Shown here in pieces: positions 33,433 to 43,260 of a stretch of 64,000 nucleotides of DNA. Below the pieces are notes generated by a model. It did no database searches and was not told the DNA's origin. It worked only from the letters and a program-made list of their open reading frames with translations. The translations under genes were made by a program, and so were the position numbers. Source of the stretch: Streptomyces pseudovenezuelae (GTDB lineage: Bacteria; Actinomycetota; Actinomycetes; Streptomycetales; Streptomycetaceae); NCBI RefSeq assembly GCF_029892565.1, contig NZ_JARXVH010000001.1:496001-560000 (forward strand), in the 5' to 3' direction. The stretch's first letter is position 1. Each line of letters begins with the position of its first letter.

Positions 33433-35952
33433 TCAGCCGGTCGTGAAGGTGAAGTCGTCCACGTCGAACAGCGTGCCCGAGCCGCCCTTGAAGACCAGGT
33501 AGAGCGTGGTCGTGCCCTTCGGTGCGCGGGACAGGTTCGCGGTGACGTCCTGGAAGGTCTCCCAGCCGCCGGTCACCGGGACGGTCGCCTTGCCGAGCAG
33601 CGTGCCCGTGGCCGAGCCCGACCGGAATTCCAGCGTGCCGCCGGCGCCGCCGGAAGAGACGCGGGCCGTGACCGACTTGGCGTTGTTGAGGACGTACGGC
33701 GTGAAGGAGATCCAGTCGCCGTTGTCGATGTCGCCGACGGTCTTTCCGCCGTGCGCGGTGTCCTTGGTGATGACCGAGACGCCGGAGTTGTTGCCGAAGT
33801 GCTCGGCCTGGCGGTGTCGGGGCTCCAGGACGCTCTGGTCGTGCGAGGTGAGCGGGGCCTGGCCGCCGCCTCCGTTGTCGGTGTACTCGGCGTCCAGCAC
33901 ACCGAAGATGTTGGCGTCCTCGTCGTGGCCGCCGTCGGCGCTGGTCTGGATGGTGCCGGTGCAGCCGTTGGCGGAGGTCTGCGGGTGGCCGTGGGTGTCG
34001 TGGCCGAGGACGAAGGTGACCTTGACCTTGGCGCAGTCGACGGTCTTGCGGTCCTCGGGGTCGGTGACCTTCACCGTGAACGGGATCGCGTCACCGAAGC
34101 TGAACAACTGCCCGTCCTTCGGCGTCTCCAGGACCACCTTGGGCGCGGTGTTGCCGACGACGATCTGCACGCTCGCGCTGCCGGTGCGGCCCGAGGCGTC
34201 CTTGGCGGTCAGGGTCGCGGTGTAGGTCCCGTTCTTCTTGTACTTGTACGTCGGGTTGGCCGCCGTCGACGTGCCGCCGTCGCCGAAGTCCCAGCTGTAG
34301 GTGAGCGCGTCGCCGTCCTGGTCACTGCTGCCCTCGGAGGAGAACTTGACCTTCAACGGAGCCTGTCCCGAGGTACGGTCGGCCGCGGCCTGCGCCACCG
34401 GGGAGTGGCCGTCGGTCGCGTTCTCGATGCGGAAGAGGCCCGAGTTCTCGTCGCCGCCGAACCACGCGGTGCCGTAGTCGAGGACGTACAGCGCGCCGTC
34501 CGGCCCGAAGGCCATGTCCATCACCTGGGTGCCGGTCCACGGGAAGGCGTTGATCGACTGCACGCTCCCGCTGCCGTCGCTCACGATGCGCTTGATCCAG
34601 CGCCGGCCGAACTCACCCGCGAAGAAGTTCCCGTCGTACGCCTGGGGGAACTTGACCGGCGAGTCGAGCGTGGCGTCGTAGTGGTAGACCGGGCCGCCCA
34701 TCGGGGACTCGGAGCCGTCGCCCAACTCCGGTACGGAGGGGCCGTTGTAGGGGATCCAGGCCGGCTGGGCCGGGGGCAGGTCGGTGAGGCCGGTGTTGTG
34801 CGGGGAGTTGTTCTTGGGCGCCGCGCAGTCGAAGGACGCGCCGGACGTCTTGGTCGCGAAGTCGTAGTCCACGTAGGCGTCGTTGGCACCGGTGCAGTAC
34901 GGCCAGCCGAAGTTGCCGGGGCCGGTGACGCGGGCGAACTCGACCTGGCCCGCCGGGCCGCGCGCCGGGTCGGCGGCGCCCGCGTCGGGGCCGTACTCGC
35001 CGACGTAGAGGATGCCGGTCTTCTTGTCGACGCTGAAGCGGAACGGGTTGCGGAAGCCCATCGCGTAGACCTCGGGCCGCGTCTTGTCCGTGCCGGGGGC
35101 GAAGAGGTTTCCGTCGGGGACCGTGTACGAGCCGTCGGCCGCGACCTTGACGCGGAGGATCTTGCCGCGCAGGTCGTTGGTGTTGCCGGCCGAACGCTGG
35201 GCGTCGAAGGCGGGGTTGCGGTCGGCGCGCTCGTCGAGGGGGCTGTAGCCGTCGGACTGGAAGGGGTTGGAGTCGTCGCCCGTCGACAGGTACAGGTTGC
35301 CCGCCGCGTCGAAGTCGATGTCGCCGCCGACGTGGCAGCACAGGCCGCGGGAGGCCGGGACGTCGAGGACCTTCTTCTCGCTGGCGTTGTCGAGGGTGCC
35401 GTCCGCGTTCAGGACGAAGCGGGAGAGGCGGTTGACGCCGTCGAAGGGCGCGAAGTCGGCCGCGGTGCCGGTCTCGGGGGCGTCGCCCGCCGGGGTGTTC
35501 AACGGGGGTGCGTAGTAGAGGTAGATGGCCCGGTTGGTGGCGAAGTCCGGGTCCACGCCGACGCCTTGGAGGCCTTCCTCGTCGTGGGAGTAGACGTCGA
35601 GCTTGCCGACCAGCCGGGTGTTTCCGGCGGCGTCCGTCAGTCTCAACTCGCCGTCGCGCGAGGTGTGCAGGACCGAGCGGTCCGGGAGGACGGCGAGCGA
35701 CATGGGCTCGCCGACCTCGGGCTCGCCCTTGGCGAGGGTGACCTGTTGGAAGTCGTCGGCCGCCACGGCGGCGGGTGCGGCCGGTGCGGTTCCCGGGTCG
35801 GCGACGGCTGCGCCGGCCTGGGGGGCGGTGAGGGTGAGGGTGGCGCCCGCCAGGAGTGCCCCGCTGAAGAGGGCCACCGCCTTGCGGAAGGACGGGCGTC
35901 GTCTGTGGGTCTCGATTCTGTCGGTGCTGGTGGTGCGATCGTTCCCGTGCAC
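33433..35952 (-). CDS. Secreted PQQ-type sugar dehydrogenase with PKD and CBM6-like domains
   Basis: 839 residues. The export signal spans about 20-50 (FRKAVALFSGALLAGATLTL). The six-bladed glucose/sorbosone dehydrogenase domain (about 65-495) has HDEEGLQGVGVDPDF, GLCCHVGGDIDFD, YAMGFRNPFRFSVD and GPDGALYVLDYG. A PKD domain (about 510-595) has LTYSWDFGDGG and YKYKKNGTYTATLTAKD. The last ~140 residues are CBM6-like (GDIDNGDWISFTPYVL). The GTG at 35952 has GGAGG five bases before it. It probably oxidises sugars or glycans outside the cell; the domain mix suggests binding to a polysaccharide. It is 11 bases upstream of the ThuA-DUF1080 gene, in one operon. Confidence 0.85.
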   Translation of the reverse strand: MHGNDRTTSTDRIETHRRRPSFRKAVALFSGALLAGATLTLTAPQAGAAVADPGTAPAAPAAVAADDFQQVTLAKGEPEVGEPMSLAVLPDRSVLHTSRDGELRLTDAAGNTRLVGKLDVYSHDEEGLQGVGVDPDFATNRAIYLYYAPPLNTPAGDAPETGTAADFAPFDGVNRLSRFVLNADGTLDNASEKKVLDVPASRGLCCHVGGDIDFDAAGNLYLSTGDDSNPFQSDGYSPLDERADRNPAFDAQRSAGNTNDLRGKILRVKVAADGSYTVPDGNLFAPGTDKTRPEVYAMGFRNPFRFSVDKKTGILYVGEYGPDAGAADPARGPAGQVEFARVTGPGNFGWPYCTGANDAYVDYDFATKTSGASFDCAAPKNNSPHNTGLTDLPPAQPAWIPYNGPSVPELGDGSESPMGGPVYHYDATLDSPVKFPQAYDGNFFAGEFGRRWIKRIVSDGSGSVQSINAFPWTGTQVMDMAFGPDGALYVLDYGTAWFGGDENSGLFRIENATDGHSPVAQAAADRTSGQAPLKVKFSSEGSSDQDGDALTYSWDFGDGGTSTAANPTYKYKKNGTYTATLTAKDASGRTGSASVQIVVGNTAPKVVLETPKDGQLFSFGDAIPFTVKVTDPEDRKTVDCAKVKVTFVLGHDTHGHPQTSANGCTGTIQTSADGGHDEDANIFGVLDAEYTDNGGGGQAPLTSHDQSVLEPRHRQAEHFGNNSGVSVITKDTAHGGKTVGDIDNGDWISFTPYVLNNAKSVTARVSSGGAGGTLEFRSGSATGTLLGKATVPVTGGWETFQDVTANLSRAPKGTTTLYLVFKGGSGTLFDVDDFTFTTG

Positions 35953-35998
35953 GAATGCCTCCAGAGTGGGGCTGGTTGTACGGGCGGGTGCGGGTACG

Positions 35999-36055
35999 CC
36001 GGGATGCGCCGTCATCCCGGAGAGCTGTGGTGGGGTCAGCTGCCTGTGAGGCAGC
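35999..36055. terminator. Two hairpins after the epimerase-like gene
   Basis: GCTGCC/GGCAGC (36039-36044 and 36050-36055) starts right at the stop of the leftward gene. CCGGGATG/CATCCCGG (35999-36006 and 36013-36020) follows. Together they make a likely tandem terminator between this gene and the sugar dehydrogenase gene. Confidence 0.6.
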
Positions 36056-36056
36056 C

Positions 36057-37055
36057 TCAGTTGCCGAAGGCCGCGTCGAAGGACGCCGTCGGCGGCTCGA
36101 AGTCGTAGGCCTTGAGCCGGGTCAGGGCCTCGGGAGCGCCCTGGAGCCGGTCCATGCCGGCGTCCTCCCACTCGACCGAGATGGGGCCCTGGTAGTCGAT
36201 GGAGCGCAGCATCCGGAAGACGTCCTCCCAGGGGACGTCACCGTGGCCGGCCGACACGAAGTCCCAGCCGCGGCGCGGGTCGCCCCACGGCAGGTGGGAG
36301 CCGAGGCGGCCGTTGCGTCCGTCGAGGCGCTTGCGGGCCTCCTTGCAGTCGACGTGGTAGATCCGGTCGCGGAAGTCCCACAGGAAGCCGACGGGGTCGA
36401 GGTCCTGCCAGACGAAGTGCGAGGGGTCGAAGTTCAGGCCGAAGGCGGGACGACCCCCAACTGCCTCCAACGCGCGGTGGGTTGTCCAGTAGTCGTAGGC
36501 GATCTCGCTGGGGTGGACCTCGTGGGCGAAGCGCACGCCCTCCTCGTCGAAGACGTCGAGGATCGGGTTCCAGCGCTCGGCGAAGTCCTCGTAACCGCGC
36601 TCGATCATCGCCTCGGGGGCGGGCGGGAACATGGCGACCAGGTGCCAGATCGCGGAGCCGGTGAAGCCGATGACGGTGTCGACGCCGAGGGCCGCCGCGG
36701 CGCGCGCGGTGTCCTTGATCCGGTCCGCCGCCCGCCGCCGTACGCCCTCCGGGTCGCCGTCGCCCCACACCTCGGCGGGCAGGATGCCCTGGTGGCGTTC
36801 GTCGATGATGGCGTCGCAGACGGCCTGTCCGACCAGGTGGTTGGAGATGGCCCAGCACTTGAGGCCGTACTTGTCGAGCAGTTGCTTCCTGGAGTCGATG
36901 TACGACGAGTCCGCGAGCGCCTTGTCGACCTCGAAGTGGTCGCCCCAGCAGGCGAGTTCGAGCCCGTCGTAGCCGAAGTCGCGCGCGAGGCGGCAGACTT
37001 CCTCCAGCGGAAGGTCGGCCCACTGACCGGTGAAGAGCGTGAACTGACGCGGCAT
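36057..37055 (-). CDS. Sugar phosphate isomerase/epimerase family TIM-barrel protein
   Basis: 332 residues, cytoplasmic, no signal. The barrel has [60 protein letters not shown] (metal Glu), [12 protein letters not shown] (Asp, His), YHVDCKEA and ISVEWEDAG. The pattern is typical of partners of Gfo/Idh/MocA dehydrogenases in 3-keto-sugar pathways, where they isomerise or cleave the keto-sugar. The ATG at 37055 follows GAGGGAA; a TTG at 37064 is less likely. It lies 36 bases downstream of the oxidoreductase gene. Confidence 0.85.
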   Translation of the reverse strand: MPRQFTLFTGQWADLPLEEVCRLARDFGYDGLELACWGDHFEVDKALADSSYIDSRKQLLDKYGLKCWAISNHLVGQAVCDAIIDERHQGILPAEVWGDGDPEGVRRRAADRIKDTARAAAALGVDTVIGFTGSAIWHLVAMFPPAPEAMIERGYEDFAERWNPILDVFDEEGVRFAHEVHPSEIAYDYWTTHRALEAVGGRPAFGLNFDPSHFVWQDLDPVGFLWDFRDRIYHVDCKEARKRLDGRNGRLGSHLPWGDPRRGWDFVSAGHGDVPWEDVFRMLRSIDYQGPISVEWEDAGMDRLQGAPEALTRLKAYDFEPPTASFDAAFGN

Positions 37056-37091
37056 TTCCCTCAATCCTCCTCGGACGGCGACGGGCGGGTG

Positions 37092-38300
37092 TCAGACGGC
37101 GATGGGCGTGTAGACGGAGTTCTTCTCGGCGCTCTCCTCGACCGCCGCCAGCACCCGCTGGACTTGCAGCCCGTCGGCGAAGGAGGGGCGGGGTTGCCGG
37201 CCCTCGGCGATCGCGTGGACGAGGTCGCGGGCCTGGTGGACGAAGGTGTGCTCGTAGCCGAGGCCGTGGCCCGGCGGCCACCAGGCGTCCAGGTAGGGGT
37301 GGTCGGGTTCGGTGACGAGGATGCGCCGGAAGCCGGCGTGCGCCCCGGGTTCCGTACCGTCGTGGTACGAGAGTTCGTTGAGGCGCTCCAGGTCGAAGGC
37401 CAACGAGCCGCGCTCGCCGTTGAGTTCGATGCGCAGGGCGTTCTTGCGGCCGGTCGCGTAGCGGGTGGCCTCGAAGGAGGCGAGGGCGCCGGAGGCGAAG
37501 CGGCCGGTGAACAGGGCGGCGTCGTCGACGGTGACCGTGCCGGTGCCGACGGCCGACACGGCGGACAGGCCGCTCGTGGGACCGCCGGGCAGCGGTCGTT
37601 GTCGTACGAAGGTCTCGGTCAGGGCGGAGACCCCGGCCAGCGGCTCCCCCGCGAGGTACTGCGCGAGGTCGACGATGTGCGCGCCCAGGTCGCCGAGGGA
37701 GCCGGAGCCCGCCGTCTCCTTGCGCAGCCGCCAGGTGAGCGGGAACTCGGGGTCCACCAGCCAGTCCTGAAGGTACGTCACCCGTATGTGCCGTAGCGCG
37801 CCGAGCCGCCCCTCCTCCACCATGTTCCGGGCGAGCGCGGTGGCGGGCACCCGGCGGTAGTTGAAGCCGACCATCGCCAACTGCCCGCGCCCGTAAGCCG
37901 CTTCGGCCGCCGCCGTCATCGCCTCGGCCTCCTCGACGGTGTTGGCGAGGGGCTTCTCGCACAGCACGTGCTTGCCGGCGGCGAGGGCCGCGAGGGCGAT
38001 CTCGGCATGGCTGTCGCCCGGGGTGCAGATGTCGACGAGGTCGACGTCGTCCCGCGCCACCAGGGCCCGCCAGTCGGTCTCGGCCGCCGCCCAGCCGTGC
38101 CGGTCGGCCGCCGCCCGTACGGCGGCGGCGTCGCGCCCGCAGATGGCGGCCAGGACCGGGCGGCGCGGCAGGTCGAAGACCCGGCCCACGGTGCGCCAGC
38201 CCTGGGAGTGGGCGGCACCCATGAAGGCGTAGCCGACCATGCCGACCCGAAGTGGCGGCTGTTCTCCCGGTGACCCGTCCGACTGCTGCGGCTGTCCCAT
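37092..38300 (-). CDS. Gfo/Idh/MocA-family sugar oxidoreductase
   Basis: 402 residues. The N-terminal Rossmann fold has LRVGMVGYAFMGAAHSQGW, and the NAD-family motif EKP is in LAAGKHVLCEKPLANT (about residue 115). The C-terminal domain has GSLGDLGAHIVDLAQYL, with the catalytic His region, and WPPGHGLGYEHTFVHQ. It probably oxidises a sugar hydroxyl to a keto group (or the reverse) using NAD. The ATG at 38300 is preceded by GGAGGAC at eight bases. It lies between the ABC importer genes and the epimerase-like gene, so it should act on the imported sugar. Confidence 0.88.
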   Translation of the reverse strand: MGQPQQSDGSPGEQPPLRVGMVGYAFMGAAHSQGWRTVGRVFDLPRRPVLAAICGRDAAAVRAAADRHGWAAAETDWRALVARDDVDLVDICTPGDSHAEIALAALAAGKHVLCEKPLANTVEEAEAMTAAAEAAYGRGQLAMVGFNYRRVPATALARNMVEEGRLGALRHIRVTYLQDWLVDPEFPLTWRLRKETAGSGSLGDLGAHIVDLAQYLAGEPLAGVSALTETFVRQRPLPGGPTSGLSAVSAVGTGTVTVDDAALFTGRFASGALASFEATRYATGRKNALRIELNGERGSLAFDLERLNELSYHDGTEPGAHAGFRRILVTEPDHPYLDAWWPPGHGLGYEHTFVHQARDLVHAIAEGRQPRPSFADGLQVQRVLAAVEESAEKNSVYTPIAV

Positions 38301-38359
38301 ACGGATGTCCTCCTCGTCCTCGTGGTGAATGCGCCGTGGGGGGTGCGGGGCGGGTCCGG

Positions 38360-39409
38360 TCAGCGGAAGCCGGTGGACATGTACTGGTCGACGTTGTCCT
38401 TGTCGACGACGGCGGAGTAGAGCGTCATCGAGGCCGGGATCTCGAACTCGGCGAGGCCGCCGACTCCCTTGCCCTGGCCCAGCGCGCGGGCCAGGTCGAT
38501 CGCGGAGGCGGCCATCGTCGGCGGGTACAGGACCGTCGCCTTGAGGACGCCGTTGTCCTGCTTGATGGCCTGGAAGGCGGAGAGCGCGCCCGCGCCGCCG
38601 ACCATCAGGAAGTCGTCGCGCCCTGCCTGCTCGATGGCGCGCAGCGCGCCCACGCCCTGGTCGTCGTCGTGGTTCCACAGGGCGTCGAACTTGGACTGCG
38701 CCTGCAGGAGTTGGGCCATCTTGGCCTGACCTGACTCGACTGTGAACTCGGCGGCCTGGCGGGCCACCTTCTTGACGTTGGGGTAGTTCTTCAGGGCGTC
38801 GTCGAAGCCCTGGGTGCGCTGCTTGGTCAGCTCCAGGTTGTCCAGACCGGCCAGTTCGATGACCCGGGCGTTCTTGGTGTCCTTGAGCTGCTCGCCGATG
38901 TAGGTACCGGCGTTGAGGCCCATGCCGTAGTTGTCGCCGCCGATCCAACAGCGGTACGCCTGCGGGGAGTTGAAGATCCGGTCGAGGTTGACGACCGGGA
39001 TGCCCGCGCGCATCGCCTTCAGCCCGACCTGGGTGAGCGCCTTGCCGTCGGCGGGCAGCACCACCAGCACGTCGACCTTCTTGTTGATGAGGGTCTCGAT
39101 CTGCCCGATCTGCTGGGCGGTGTCGTTGGACCCCTCGGTGATCTCCAGGGAGACGTCCGAGTACTTCTTCGCGCGGCTCTTGGCGTTGTCGTTGATCGCG
39201 TTGAGCCAGCCGTGGTCGGCCTGCGGTCCGGCGAAGCCGATGGTGACGTGCTTGCCGGGGGCGTCGGAGGCGGCCGGCTGGTTGTCGGACGCGGAGGTCT
39301 CGTCCTTGGAGTCGTTGCTCGTGCAGCCCACGAGGAGGGCACCGGTGGATACGGCGGCGGCCCCGAAGAGCAGTCCTCTGCGGCTCGTGAAAGGCGTCGG
39401 CTCTGGCAT
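38360..39409 (-). CDS. Sugar ABC transporter substrate-binding lipoprotein
   Basis: 349 residues. The signal combines a twin-arginine (TSRRGLLFGAAA) with a lipobox (LLVGCTS). The periplasmic-binding-protein type I fold has VTIGFAGPQADHGWLNAIND, LVVLPADGKALTQVGLKAM, GIPVVNLDR, WIGGDNYGMG and FDALWNHDDDQGVGALRAI, which resembles ribose/xylose/inositol binding proteins. It delivers the sugar to the permease at 39427-40446. It is the last of the three importer genes, 17 bases after the permease. Confidence 0.9.
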   Translation of the reverse strand: MPEPTPFTSRRGLLFGAAAVSTGALLVGCTSNDSKDETSASDNQPAASDAPGKHVTIGFAGPQADHGWLNAINDNAKSRAKKYSDVSLEITEGSNDTAQQIGQIETLINKKVDVLVVLPADGKALTQVGLKAMRAGIPVVNLDRIFNSPQAYRCWIGGDNYGMGLNAGTYIGEQLKDTKNARVIELAGLDNLELTKQRTQGFDDALKNYPNVKKVARQAAEFTVESGQAKMAQLLQAQSKFDALWNHDDDQGVGALRAIEQAGRDDFLMVGGAGALSAFQAIKQDNGVLKATVLYPPTMAASAIDLARALGQGKGVGGLAEFEIPASMTLYSAVVDKDNVDQYMSTGFR

Positions 39410-39426
39410 GGCGGTGAACCCTTTCC

Positions 39427-40446
39427 TCAGGTCGTGCTCGCGGTACGGCGCTGGACCAGCACGGCGGCGACGATGATCGCGCCCTTGGCGATCTGCTGGA
39501 CGTCGCTCTGCAGGTTGTTCAGGGCGAAGATGTTGGTGATCGTGGTGAAGATCAGGACGCCAAGGACGGAGCCGGTGATGGTGCCGCGGCCGCCGCTGAG
39601 CAGCGTGCCGCCGATGATCGCGGCGGCGATGGCGTCGAGTTCGTAGAGGTTGCCGTTGGTGTTCTGGCCGGAGCCGGCCAGGATGATCAGCAGGAAGGCG
39701 GCGATGCCGCAGCACAGTCCGGACAGCAGGTAGAGGTAGAGGCGTTGGCGGCGGACGTCGATACCGGCCAGCCGGGCGGCCTCCGCGTTGCCGCCGACGG
39801 CGACCGTGCGGCGGCCGAAGGTGGTGCGGTTGAGGATCAGCCAGCCGATGATCGTGACCACGGCGAAGACCATGACCAGCGGCGGGATGCCGAGCACATA
39901 GGCGTCGCGTTCGCCGAGGTCGAGGACGCTGGTGATGGTGACGATCTGCGTCTTGCCGTCGGTGAGCTGCAGCGCGAGTCCGCGCGCCGAGGCCAGCATG
40001 GCGAGGGTGGCGATGAACGGGACCATCCCGCCGTACGCGATGAGCAGTCCGTTGACCAGGCCGCAGCCGACGCCGACGATCACCGCGGTGAACAGGATGC
40101 CCGCGAAGCCGTACTCCTGCGTGGCCACCGTCGTCGCCCACACCGAGGAGAGGGCGACGATCGCGCCGACCGACAGGTCGATGCCGCCGGAGGTGATGAC
40201 GAAGGTCATGCCGACGGTGACGACGCCGATCACCGAGGCCTGGGTGAGGACGAGTTGGAGGTTGCGGGTGTCCAGGAACTCGTCGGGCTTGGTGATCCCG
40301 CCGATCAGGATCAGTACGGCCAGCACGCCCAGGAGGGACAGGGTGCGGACGTCGGCGCGGGCGAACACGCCGCGCCACACGGGAGGTTGGCCGACCGTCG
40401 GCACCTTGTCGGTGTTGTCCCGCGGCGGGGAGGCATGCTGCGTCAT
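39427..40446 (-). CDS. Sugar ABC transporter permease (RbsC/XylH type)
   Basis: 339 residues with about ten membrane segments. The family motif is GGIDLSVGAIVALSSV (about residues 85-100); GNAEAARLAGIDVRR and GTLLSGGRGTITGSVLGVL are the ATPase-coupling and C-terminal signatures. Only one permease gene is present, so it should work as a homodimer. The start overlaps the ATPase stop (ATGA). Confidence 0.92.
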   Translation of the reverse strand: MTQHASPPRDNTDKVPTVGQPPVWRGVFARADVRTLSLLGVLAVLILIGGITKPDEFLDTRNLQLVLTQASVIGVVTVGMTFVITSGGIDLSVGAIVALSSVWATTVATQEYGFAGILFTAVIVGVGCGLVNGLLIAYGGMVPFIATLAMLASARGLALQLTDGKTQIVTITSVLDLGERDAYVLGIPPLVMVFAVVTIIGWLILNRTTFGRRTVAVGGNAEAARLAGIDVRRQRLYLYLLSGLCCGIAAFLLIILAGSGQNTNGNLYELDAIAAAIIGGTLLSGGRGTITGSVLGVLIFTTITNIFALNNLQSDVQQIAKGAIIVAAVLVQRRTASTT

Positions 40447-41960
40447 GACGCCGGGCTTCCTTCCATGACCAGGTCGAGTACGCGGTGTTCGTCCAGCTCC
40501 CGGGCGGGCGCCGTGTGTACGACGCGCCCCTCGCGGAGCACCAGTACGCGGTCGGCGAGGCCGAGCACCTCGGGCACCTCGCTGGAGACCAGCAGTACGG
40601 CGAGGCCCTCGTCGGCGAGCCGGCGGATCACCGCGTACAGCTCGGCGCGGGCGCCGACGTCGACGCCCCGGGTCGGTTCGTCGAGCAGCAGCACCCGGCA
40701 GCCGCGCAGCAGCCAGCGGGCCAGGACGGCCTTCTGCTGGTTGCCGCCGGACAGGGTGCGGATCGGTACGGACGGGTTGTCGGGCCGCAGCGACAGCTCG
40801 CGCGTCGCGGCCCGGGCCGCGCCCAGCTCGGCTCCCCGGTCGATCCAACCGGCCCGTGAGAAGCGGGACATGGAGGAGACCGAGACGTTGCGGGTGACGG
40901 ACTCCAGCATCAGCAGCGCCTGCGCCTTGCGCTCCTCGGGGGCGAGCCCGAGCCCGGCCCGGACGGCCGCGCGCACGCTCCCGGGCCGCAACGCCCGCCC
41001 GTCGACACGGACTTGACCGGCGGTCGCCTTGCGGGCGCCGTAGATCGTCTCCAGGATCTCCGACCGCCCCGAGCCGACGAGTCCCGCGAGACCGACGATC
41101 TCGCCCGGCTGGATGCTCAGGTCGAGCGCCTCGAACTCCCCGTCCCTGGCCAGCCCTTGGACCTCCAGGACCGGTGTGCCCTGCGGCTGCGTCGCTGGCC
41201 GATCGGGAAAGACGTACTCCACGTTGCGTCCGGTCATCAGCGCGACCACCTCACGCGTCGGCGTCGACTCGGCGGGCAGCCCGCCCGCCACCGCACGCCC
41301 GTCCTTCAGCACGGTCACGCGGTCGCCGACGCGGCGGATCTCTTCGAGCCGGTGCGAGATGTAGACGACGGCGACCCCGTCGGCGGTCAGGTCGCCGACG
41401 ATACGGAAGAGGTTGTCGACCTCGTCCGGGTCGAGGGCGGCGGACGGCTCGTCCATCACGATGAGGCGTACGTCGTGGGAGAGCGCCCGCGCCATGGACA
41501 CGATCTGCTGCTGGGCCGCGGACAACGCCCCGACCAGCCGGGCCGGGTCGATCTCCGGGTGCCCAAGTCGCTTGAGCAGTGCGGCGGTTGAAGCCTTCGC
41601 CGCCTTTCCCCGTACGACGAAGCCGGCGGCCGTGGGTTCATGGCCGAGGTGGACGTTCTCGGCGACCGACAGGTGCTCCACCAGGTCGAGTTCCTGGTAG
41701 ATGGTGGCGATGCCGAGGCGCATGGCGGCGATCGGCGAGCGCAGCGTTACCGGCTCGCCGCGCCAGTGGATGGTGCCCGTGTCGGGCTGGTGGGCGCCGG
41801 ACAGGACCTTGATGAGGGTGGACTTGCCGGCCCCGTTCTGGCCGAGCAGACAGTGCACCTCGCCGGCCTGTACGTCGAGGTCGACACCGTCGAGGGCCCG
41901 GACTCCGGGGAACGACTTGGTGATGCCGGACATGCTGAGCAGGGGTGGTTCGGGTGCCAT
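40443..41960 (-). CDS. Sugar ABC transporter ATPase with two nucleotide-binding domains
   Basis: 505 residues. Domain 1 has Walker A GQNGAGKST, signature LSAAQQQIVSMARAL and Walker B LIVMDEPSA. Domain 2 has the degenerate Walker A GLVGSGRSE normal for this subfamily, signature LSGGNQQKAVLARWL and Walker B VLLLDEPTRGVD. It energises ribose/xylose/galactose-type import. AAGGGGA precedes the ATG at 41960. It is the first gene of the importer operon, downstream of the ROK regulator gene in the same direction with a 109-base gap. Confidence 0.93.
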   Translation of the reverse strand: MAPEPPLLSMSGITKSFPGVRALDGVDLDVQAGEVHCLLGQNGAGKSTLIKVLSGAHQPDTGTIHWRGEPVTLRSPIAAMRLGIATIYQELDLVEHLSVAENVHLGHEPTAAGFVVRGKAAKASTAALLKRLGHPEIDPARLVGALSAAQQQIVSMARALSHDVRLIVMDEPSAALDPDEVDNLFRIVGDLTADGVAVVYISHRLEEIRRVGDRVTVLKDGRAVAGGLPAESTPTREVVALMTGRNVEYVFPDRPATQPQGTPVLEVQGLARDGEFEALDLSIQPGEIVGLAGLVGSGRSEILETIYGARKATAGQVRVDGRALRPGSVRAAVRAGLGLAPEERKAQALLMLESVTRNVSVSSMSRFSRAGWIDRGAELGAARAATRELSLRPDNPSVPIRTLSGGNQQKAVLARWLLRGCRVLLLDEPTRGVDVGARAELYAVIRRLADEGLAVLLVSSEVPEVLGLADRVLVLREGRVVHTAPARELDEHRVLDLVMEGSPAS

Positions 41961-42069
41961 CGTGTTCCCCTTGGCTGGCGTGCGGGCCGGTTTCAGGGCA
42001 GGGCGAAGCAGGGCGCTGTGCGGGTGTGCGCTGGAATGCGTGCTGACGCAGGTACCTAGATGAGTGCGC

Positions 42070-43260
42070 TTACGCGGGTGAGAACAGGTGGTCGCTGATC
42101 AGTCGGGCCGCGCCGATGACTCCGGCGGTGGGGCCCAACTCACCCAGGACGATGGGCAGGTTGCCGGTCGCCAGCGGGAGTGACTGGCGGTAGACCTGGG
42201 TGCGGATCGCGGCGAGGAGGGTGTGGCCGAGGCCGGTCACCCCGCCGCCGATCACCACCAGGCCGGGGTTGAAGAAGGAGACGAGACTGGCGATGACCTC
42301 GCCGGTGCGGTTGCCGCCCTCGCGGATCAGATCGAGGGAGGTGGCGTCACCCGCGGCGGCCGCGGCGGCGACGTCCACTGCGGTCAGGGTGCCGGTCGCC
42401 TCCAACCGGGTCGCGAGCTCCACCGACCGACCCTGCTGGGCCGCCTCCAGCGCGTCCCGGGCCAGGGCCGCGCCGCTGAAGTGGGCTTCCAGGCAGCCCC
42501 GGTTGCCGCAGGCACACGGACGTCCGTCGGGCACGGCCTGGATGTGCCCGATGTCGCCCGCGCTGCCCGTCACCCCGCGGTGGACCTCACCGCCGGCGAC
42601 TATGCCGCAACCGATGCCGGTGCCGATCTTGACGCAGAGGAAGTCGCCCACGGAACGGGCGACGCCCGCGTGCTGCTCCCCCATGGCCATCAGGTTCACG
42701 TCGTTGTCGACCATCACCGGACAACCGAGTTCCTGACTGAGCGCCTCCCGCACCGGGAAGCCGTCCCAGCCCGGCATGATCGGCGGCGCCACCGGGACGC
42801 CCTCGGGGAAACGGACCGGTCCGGGGACGCCGATGCCGGCGCCATCGAACCCCTCCGCGAGCCCCGAGGCCCTCAACTTCGCGGCCATGGACAGGACTTG
42901 CTCGAAGACCGCGACCGGGCCCTCGCGTACGTCCATGGGCTGGTTGAGATGCCCCAGCACTTCCAGTTCGGCGTTGGTGACGGCGACGTCGACCGAGGTC
43001 GCGCCGATGTCGACGCCGAGGAACCGCAGGTTCGGGGCCAACCGGATGTTGTGGGAACGCCGGCCGCCGCGCGAGGCGGCGAGTCCGTCGGCCACGATCA
43101 GGCCCGTCTCCAGCAGCCGGTCCACCTCCACGGCCAGTTTCGACCGCGACAGATCGACCTGATCACCCAACTGCGCACGGGAGTTGGGACCTCCGTCGCG
43201 CAGCAGCTTGAGGAGCCTGGCCTGATGGGCGTTGGCGGGTCGTGCCGTCATGCGTCTCAC
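42070..43260 (-). CDS. ROK-family transcriptional regulator
   Basis: 396 residues. An N-terminal winged helix (about 10-65, SRAQLGDQVDLSRSKLAVEV) is followed by a ROK sugar-kinase-like domain. FLGVDIGATSVDVAVT is the phosphate loop, GVPGPVRFPEG follows, and the zinc motif is CACGNRGCLEAHFSG. It should repress the adjacent sugar transport and catabolism genes until the sugar binds. The GTG at 43260 is favoured because GGAGG lies five bases upstream; the ATG at 43251 is an alternative that starts directly at MTARPAN. Confidence 0.9.
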   Translation of the reverse strand: MRRMTARPANAHQARLLKLLRDGGPNSRAQLGDQVDLSRSKLAVEVDRLLETGLIVADGLAASRGGRRSHNIRLAPNLRFLGVDIGATSVDVAVTNAELEVLGHLNQPMDVREGPVAVFEQVLSMAAKLRASGLAEGFDGAGIGVPGPVRFPEGVPVAPPIMPGWDGFPVREALSQELGCPVMVDNDVNLMAMGEQHAGVARSVGDFLCVKIGTGIGCGIVAGGEVHRGVTGSAGDIGHIQAVPDGRPCACGNRGCLEAHFSGAALARDALEAAQQGRSVELATRLEATGTLTAVDVAAAAAAGDATSLDLIREGGNRTGEVIASLVSFFNPGLVVIGGGVTGLGHTLLAAIRTQVYRQSLPLATGNLPIVLGELGPTAGVIGAARLISDHLFSPA

